Of a stretch of 11,525 nt of DNA, positions 8,129 to 11,525 are shown in pieces. The notes below the pieces were generated by a model. It was given only the letters and a program-made list of their open reading frames with translations, was not told the origin of the DNA and did no database searches. Numbering within the stretch: position 1 is the stretch's first letter; every line of letters begins with the position of its first letter. This DNA is from Verrucomicrobiales bacterium (GTDB taxonomy: Bacteria > Verrucomicrobiota > Verrucomicrobiia > Limisphaerales > RI-55). Made by a program: the position numbers and the translations under genes. The DNA lies in assembly GCA_003484235.1 (NCBI GenBank), contig DNDP01000417.1, forward strand, positions 1,208 through 12,732. The letters run 5' to 3'.

Positions 8129-11100
8129 CTGGCGGTTTCCCCCACCGGCACGTCGATCAACAGCCGCGTTCCCCGGCCGGGCGCGGACTCGACGCGCAGC
8201 CGGCCATTCAGCATGCAAACCCGTTCGGCGATGCCGCTCAACCCCATGCCGCCGGATCGGGCCGTGGCCTCGGTTCCCGCCTCACGATCGAACCCGCGTC
8301 CGTTGTCCTCGATGCGCACGGAGATGCGCGATTCCAAACGCTCGACGGTCACCCGGGCTTCCGTCGCGCCGGCGTGCTTGACGATGTTGTTCAACCCCTC
8401 CTGGACGACCCGATACAGGTTGATCTCGGTTTCCGGCGCGAACAGGCGGTCGACCGGCGCAACGTCCGCCACGCACCGCAGCCCCGTCGACGCCGCGATC
8501 GTTCCCGCCAGACCCCGCAGCGCCCGCGTCAGGCCAAGCCGGTCGAGCTGATAGGGGCGCAGATTGTGCGAGATCTCCCTCACCTCCTCGAGCGCCTGCG
8601 CCGCCACCCTGGAAATCTCCTCCAGATGCCCGGACTCCGGCTTCCCGGCGGACCCGGACTGAACCGCCATCGCCGCGCGATTTTTGATGACCAGCAGATC
8701 CTGCCCAAGGCTGTCGTGCAATTCGGCCGCGATGCGTTTCCGCTCCTGTTCCTGCGAGGCGATGAGCCGGCGCGAGAACTCCCGTTGTGCCGCCTGCTGT
8801 CGCTCGAGTTGCGTAATGCGCAGGCGGTAGAACAACAGCGCCAGTCCGGCCAGCAGTCCGGCGATCGACGCGCGAAACCAGGCCGTCTGCCAGATCGCCG
8901 CCCGGACCACCAGCCCGAGCACAGCGCCCTCCTCGCTCCACACACCGTCGTTGTTCGCCGCAATGACCTGGAAACGGTACCGGCCGGGAGGCAGCCCCTG
9001 ATAATACGCCACGCGCCGCGTGCCCGCCTCCTGCCACTGCCCGTCATATCCCTCGAGCCGGTATCGGAATCGCACCAGCTCCGGCGCCGTAAAACTGAGC
9101 CCCGTGTAATGAACCTCCACCTGCCGCCCGCGCGGCGGAACTTCGACAACAGGTGGCGGCTCCTCAATGGAGCTTCCTGCGGACGTCCGCGCTCCCACCT
9201 TTGATTTCCGGGCGGCCGGCGCCGCCTCGACTCCGTCCACCCGGGCCTCCTCGATCACCACCTGCGGCGGCACCGGATTCGCCGTCAGTTCATGCGGATT
9301 CACAACGCTCAATCCGCCGATCGTGGCAAACCACAACCGCCCGTCGCGCGTCCGCAACCCCGGCACCCCGCCCCCGGCCACCTGGATCGATGCCAGCCCG
9401 TCGCTCCGCGAATAGGCGGTGGACTCGACCTGACGGCGGTCACCGGCGGCCACCGCCTCAAACGATTTCTTCGCCAGCCGCACGATCCCACGGCCGGTTC
9501 CCAGCCAGAGATGACCAAGGCCGTCGTCCAACAACGTCGTCGCGGCTGCCTCGGGCAGACCATGCTGAGTGCTCAACGTCACCCACCGAAACCCGTTCCA
9601 TCGTCCCAGCCCGGCCGACGTCCCCGCCCACACCACGCCGTTTGTCTCGGCATGCAACGCCGTGATCCAGTCGCCGCTCAATCCATCGTCCGGCCCGACG
9701 TGGGTGAACCGGCCGTCATGATGCCGGAACAAGCCGCCTCCCATCGTGCCCAGCCATATTGATCCGTCGGCACCTTCCGCCAGGGTCCGGACGGCGAGCG
9801 AGCGCAACCGTTCCTCGGTTTCATGTTGGTAAAACACGCCGTCACGCCGCCAGCACAGCCCCCGCTGGGTGCCGATCCACAGCGTTCCGTCGCGCGCCTC
9901 ACACAACGCCATCACATTGTCCCGCAGCACCGCCGCGCCCTTCTCGATCCGCTCGACCCTTCCTTCATGGAGCCGCACCACGCCGCTCCACAGCCCGTAC
10001 ACCCCCGCCCAGTGGCCGCCCGCGCGGGACGGAATGATCGTCCAGACGCCGAAGGGCTCGGGCACGGCCTCCAGCGTCACGTAGGTTATCTGGTTGCCCT
10101 CCATCCGCCACAGACCGTTGCCACGGCTGCCCAGCAGCATCCCTTCCCCTTCCTCCTGCGCCAGGGCGAACACAATGTTCGTCAACGCAGAATTCGAACG
10201 CTCGAGGCTGTGAAAGAGTTGGGGCCTGATCCGTGCGAGCCCGCCGTTGTTCATTCCGGCCCATATGTTTCCCTCGCGGTCCTCCAGCACCGCGCGCACG
10301 CTGTCCTCCGGCATCCCCTCCCCGCGCGAGAAGTGCTGCACCGAGCCGTCCGGCAGCAGGCAGTACAGGCCGAGCTTCCAGCTCGGAAGCCACAGGCGCC
10401 CCAACGAGTCCTCCATCAGGTCCTGCCCGTCGGTGAGGGCCGCCCGGGGCAAAGCCGTCTCGCCCACCATCGTCAGCCGGCCATCGCGCCAGCGGCCCAC
10501 CCCGCCGTGGAGTGACAACCACAATCCTCCGTGCCGCCCGCGCGTCAGCCTATGGGTGAACCCAAAGGGCGGGTTCGCCGGGAACGGGCGCCACGCTCCG
10601 TCTTCCAGCACTCCCACCTTTCCCTCCCGGTTGATCCAGATCCGGTCCGCCTCATCCGCCACCACCTGTGTCGGCACCGCCACCCCCGCCGCCGCGTCGG
10701 TGAACACGGGATGAAACCGACCGTCCTCGAACCGATACACCGCCTGTGACGTGGAAACGAACATCGCGCCGCCCGCGGTGGACGCGAACGTCATCGCGCG
10801 CTGCTCCGGCCAGCCCGTATCCCGGGAAAATCCGGTGAATCGTCCTCCGTGGTAGCGCGACAGTTGACCATACTCCATCCCCACCCAAAGCCCGCCGGCG
10901 GGATCCAGATGGAGCTGCGTCACCCGCTGGCTCCCCAAGCCCGGCACCTGGGCAAAGGTGGTGAAGCGCACCCCGTCGAACCGCGCCAGCCCGCCAAGCG
11001 TGCCGACCCACAGATAGCCGTCCGGCGTCTGTACGATGGACGTCACCGTGTTCTCGGGGAGTCCATCCTCCACCTGCCAGACATCAATCGAGTAATGCTC

Positions 11101-11268
11101 GGGCATCCTCCCCGCCGCGTCGGCCGGTTGGCCGGCCTGGGCCACGAACAAAAACGCCAGCACGCCCGATAGTCGGCCGCTCCCCTTTGTCGCCGCACCA
11201 CCACCGCGGCAATTCTTCCCTGCGGCGGAGCCGTGAACTGTGTCGCGGGCCGTTTCGGTCGGTGGCAC
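8125..11268 (-). CDS. Two-component regulator-propeller sensor histidine kinase (HisKA_3 class)
   Basis: A 1047-residue transmembrane sensor from GTG 11268. A signal peptide (hydrophobic core about 33-45, cut near ADA) precedes 14 regulator-propeller repeats (about 82-657; W-x-G-T type, such as DGYLWVGT and DGTLWIGT), enough for two seven-bladed propellers. Then come a Y_Y_Y domain (about 710-790), one membrane helix (about 796-814), a coiled linker, HisKA_3 with phospho-acceptor H851 (AELHDSLGQ) and HATPase (N-box QEGLNNIVKHAG, EDNGRGF, GMGLSGI). The sensor part should be periplasmic and the kinase cytosolic. Unlike hybrid HTCS proteins it has no fused receiver or HTH; the regulator is the next gene, joined by an ATGA overlap. 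The start is uncertain: the frame stays open to ATG 11490, but that stretch looks non-coding and lies antisense to a transposase remnant, while ATG 11106 would remove the signal peptide. No clear Shine-Dalgarno precedes GTG 11268. Confidence 0.9.
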   Translation of the reverse strand: MPPTETARDTVHGSAAGKNCRGGGAATKGSGRLSGVLAFLFVAQAGQPADAAGRMPEHYSIDVWQVEDGLPENTVTSIVQTPDGYLWVGTLGGLARFDGVRFTTFAQVPGLGSQRVTQLHLDPAGGLWVGMEYGQLSRYHGGRFTGFSRDTGWPEQRAMTFASTAGGAMFVSTSQAVYRFEDGRFHPVFTDAAAGVAVPTQVVADEADRIWINREGKVGVLEDGAWRPFPANPPFGFTHRLTRGRHGGLWLSLHGGVGRWRDGRLTMVGETALPRAALTDGQDLMEDSLGRLWLPSWKLGLYCLLPDGSVQHFSRGEGMPEDSVRAVLEDREGNIWAGMNNGGLARIRPQLFHSLERSNSALTNIVFALAQEEGEGMLLGSRGNGLWRMEGNQITYVTLEAVPEPFGVWTIIPSRAGGHWAGVYGLWSGVVRLHEGRVERIEKGAAVLRDNVMALCEARDGTLWIGTQRGLCWRRDGVFYQHETEERLRSLAVRTLAEGADGSIWLGTMGGGLFRHHDGRFTHVGPDDGLSGDWITALHAETNGVVWAGTSAGLGRWNGFRWVTLSTQHGLPEAAATTLLDDGLGHLWLGTGRGIVRLAKKSFEAVAAGDRRQVESTAYSRSDGLASIQVAGGGVPGLRTRDGRLWFATIGGLSVVNPHELTANPVPPQVVIEEARVDGVEAAPAARKSKVGARTSAGSSIEEPPPVVEVPPRGRQVEVHYTGLSFTAPELVRFRYRLEGYDGQWQEAGTRRVAYYQGLPPGRYRFQVIAANNDGVWSEEGAVLGLVVRAAIWQTAWFRASIAGLLAGLALLFYRLRITQLERQQAAQREFSRRLIASQEQERKRIAAELHDSLGQDLLVIKNRAAMAVQSGSAGKPESGHLEEISRVAAQALEEVREISHNLRPYQLDRLGLTRALRGLAGTIAASTGLRCVADVAPVDRLFAPETEINLYRVVQEGLNNIVKHAGATEARVTVERLESRISVRIEDNGRGFDREAGTEATARSGGMGLSGIAERVCMLNGRLRVESAPGRGTRLLIDVPVGETAR

Positions 11269-11281
11269 GCATTCATGGTAG

Positions 11282-11310
11282 GATTTTCCCGGAGATCGGG
11301 AATGAAAATC
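11282..11310. repeat. Imperfect inverted repeat upstream of the kinase gene
   Basis: GATTTTC (11282-11288) and GAAAATC (11304-11310) are perfect 7-base arms separated by 15 bases that contain a further CCG/CGG pairing. It sits 14-42 bases upstream of the proposed GTG start, in one of the few AT-richer patches on this side of the window. It could be an operator or a 5'-leader hairpin of the kinase mRNA; no promoter boxes could be assigned nearby. Confidence 0.3.
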
Positions 11311-11350
11311 TGTGCGCTCCCGTCCCCGTCGAGGGGCATGGGCTCGGGCA

Positions 11351-11525
11351 ATGACTGGTATGCTGGAACGGAGCCCCGGATTGAATCCGGGCTCGTCCGC
11401 CGCCTTCCGGCAACACTGCCGGCGGTTGTTCAAAGCGAAGGGCTGGTCGGTGGATCCGGCGGTGTGGAACCTCGACTGGGGCGTGCACATTCAACCGGCC
11501 GGGGCCGGGGCGGCGGCCTTGAAGT
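11351..11525 (+). pseudogene. 5'-truncated IS91-like transposase remnant (runs off right edge)
   Basis: The frame from ATG 11351 encodes 58 residues to the edge. From about residue 17 it reads AFRQHCRRLFKAKGW, VWNLDWGVHIQPAGAGAAALK, which resembles the internal VW..DW.VH.QP.G.G..ALKYL segment of IS91/IS801-type (Y2) transposases. In full-length proteins that segment lies mid-protein, with the metal-binding and earlier domains before it. Here the frame is closed upstream by TGA at 11303-11305, and no earlier transposase sequence is seen in other frames, so the N-terminal half is missing. The first 14 or so residues (to LNPG) look unrelated to the family and overlap the palindrome. The family call is from memory of motif patterns, so it is moderate. 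The rest of the gene lies outside the window. Confidence 0.6.
11371..11394. repeat. Strong imperfect palindrome at the edge of the transposase remnant
   Basis: GAGCCC-C-GGATT, a single central G, then AATCC-GGGCTC: 11 complementary bases per arm with one extra C. It lies where recognisable transposase sequence begins. It may mark a recombination boundary or a transposon-end-like hairpin. It could also serve as a weak bidirectional stem-loop between the remnant and the kinase gene. Confidence 0.35.

Noticed and set aside
8129..8218. 30-residue extension of the NarL-type regulator to an upstream ATG
   Set aside because: It lies inside the kinase coding region in another frame, is not receiver-like, and the ATG at 8128 has the family-typical start and the ATGA overlap.
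8282..9204. Long open frames on both strands over the kinase gene (8282-9037 minus, 8374-9204 plus) and at 9823-10515 plus
   Set aside because: These are frame shadows of the kinase; only the 8125-11268 frame shows propeller, Y_Y_Y, HisKA_3 and HATPase motifs.
11269..11490. N-terminal extension of the kinase to ATG 11490
   Set aside because: The extra 74 residues look non-coding, precede an internal signal peptide, and overlap the antisense strand of the transposase remnant.
1..11525. CRISPR arrays, tRNA or rRNA genes, riboswitches
   Set aside because: No regularly spaced identical repeats, no cloverleaf-like or rRNA-like segments, and the two short gaps between genes are too small and lack known riboswitch patterns.

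Overview
The window carries a four-gene, minus-strand block, probably from a GC-rich Gram-negative bacterium. Verrucomicrobiota (or a neighbouring PVC lineage) is my best guess. It rests on the two-component regulator-propeller kinase of the 'EDGLP.N.VTSIVQTPDGYLWVGT' type with a NarL-type partner, the very large secreted beta-helix/cadherin-like/FG-GAP protein, and an IS91-type transposase remnant. No rRNA or housekeeping gene is present to confirm this.

Layout, read in the direction of transcription (right to left). At the far right edge (about 11351-11525, plus strand) is the 5'-truncated start of an IS91-like transposase remnant, preceded by a strong imperfect palindrome. Next is a 1047-residue transmembrane sensor kinase (8125-11268): signal peptide, 14 regulator-propeller repeats (two sevens), Y_Y_Y domain, one membrane helix, and HisKA_3 plus HATPase. 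Its stop overlaps the start of a NarL/FixJ-type response regulator (7475-8128) in an ATGA overlap. After a 155-bp gap holding two inverted repeats comes a stand-alone receiver protein (6915-7319). Its stop again overlaps, as ATGA, the start of a giant exported protein that fills 6918 to 1 and runs off the left edge.

The giant protein stays open for all 2306 codons in the window; I checked every triplet of this frame for stops. It has a signal peptide, a right-handed beta-helix region of GGGI(Y)N repeats ending in a DQRG...DVGAFE motif, and then the same module order twice: cadherin-like domain(s), an SbsA-type Ig-like domain, and an FG-GAP/VCBS propeller with exactly seven Asp-rich calcium-loop motifs. 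This suggests a large cell-surface or secreted adhesion/binding protein.

Working model (inference): the propeller kinase senses an extracellular or periplasmic ligand and phosphorylates the NarL-type regulator. The receiver-only protein may be a phosphate sink or a connector to another pathway. It is translationally coupled to the giant surface protein, so control of the pair is probably joint. There is no gene-free stretch over 300 bases in the window.
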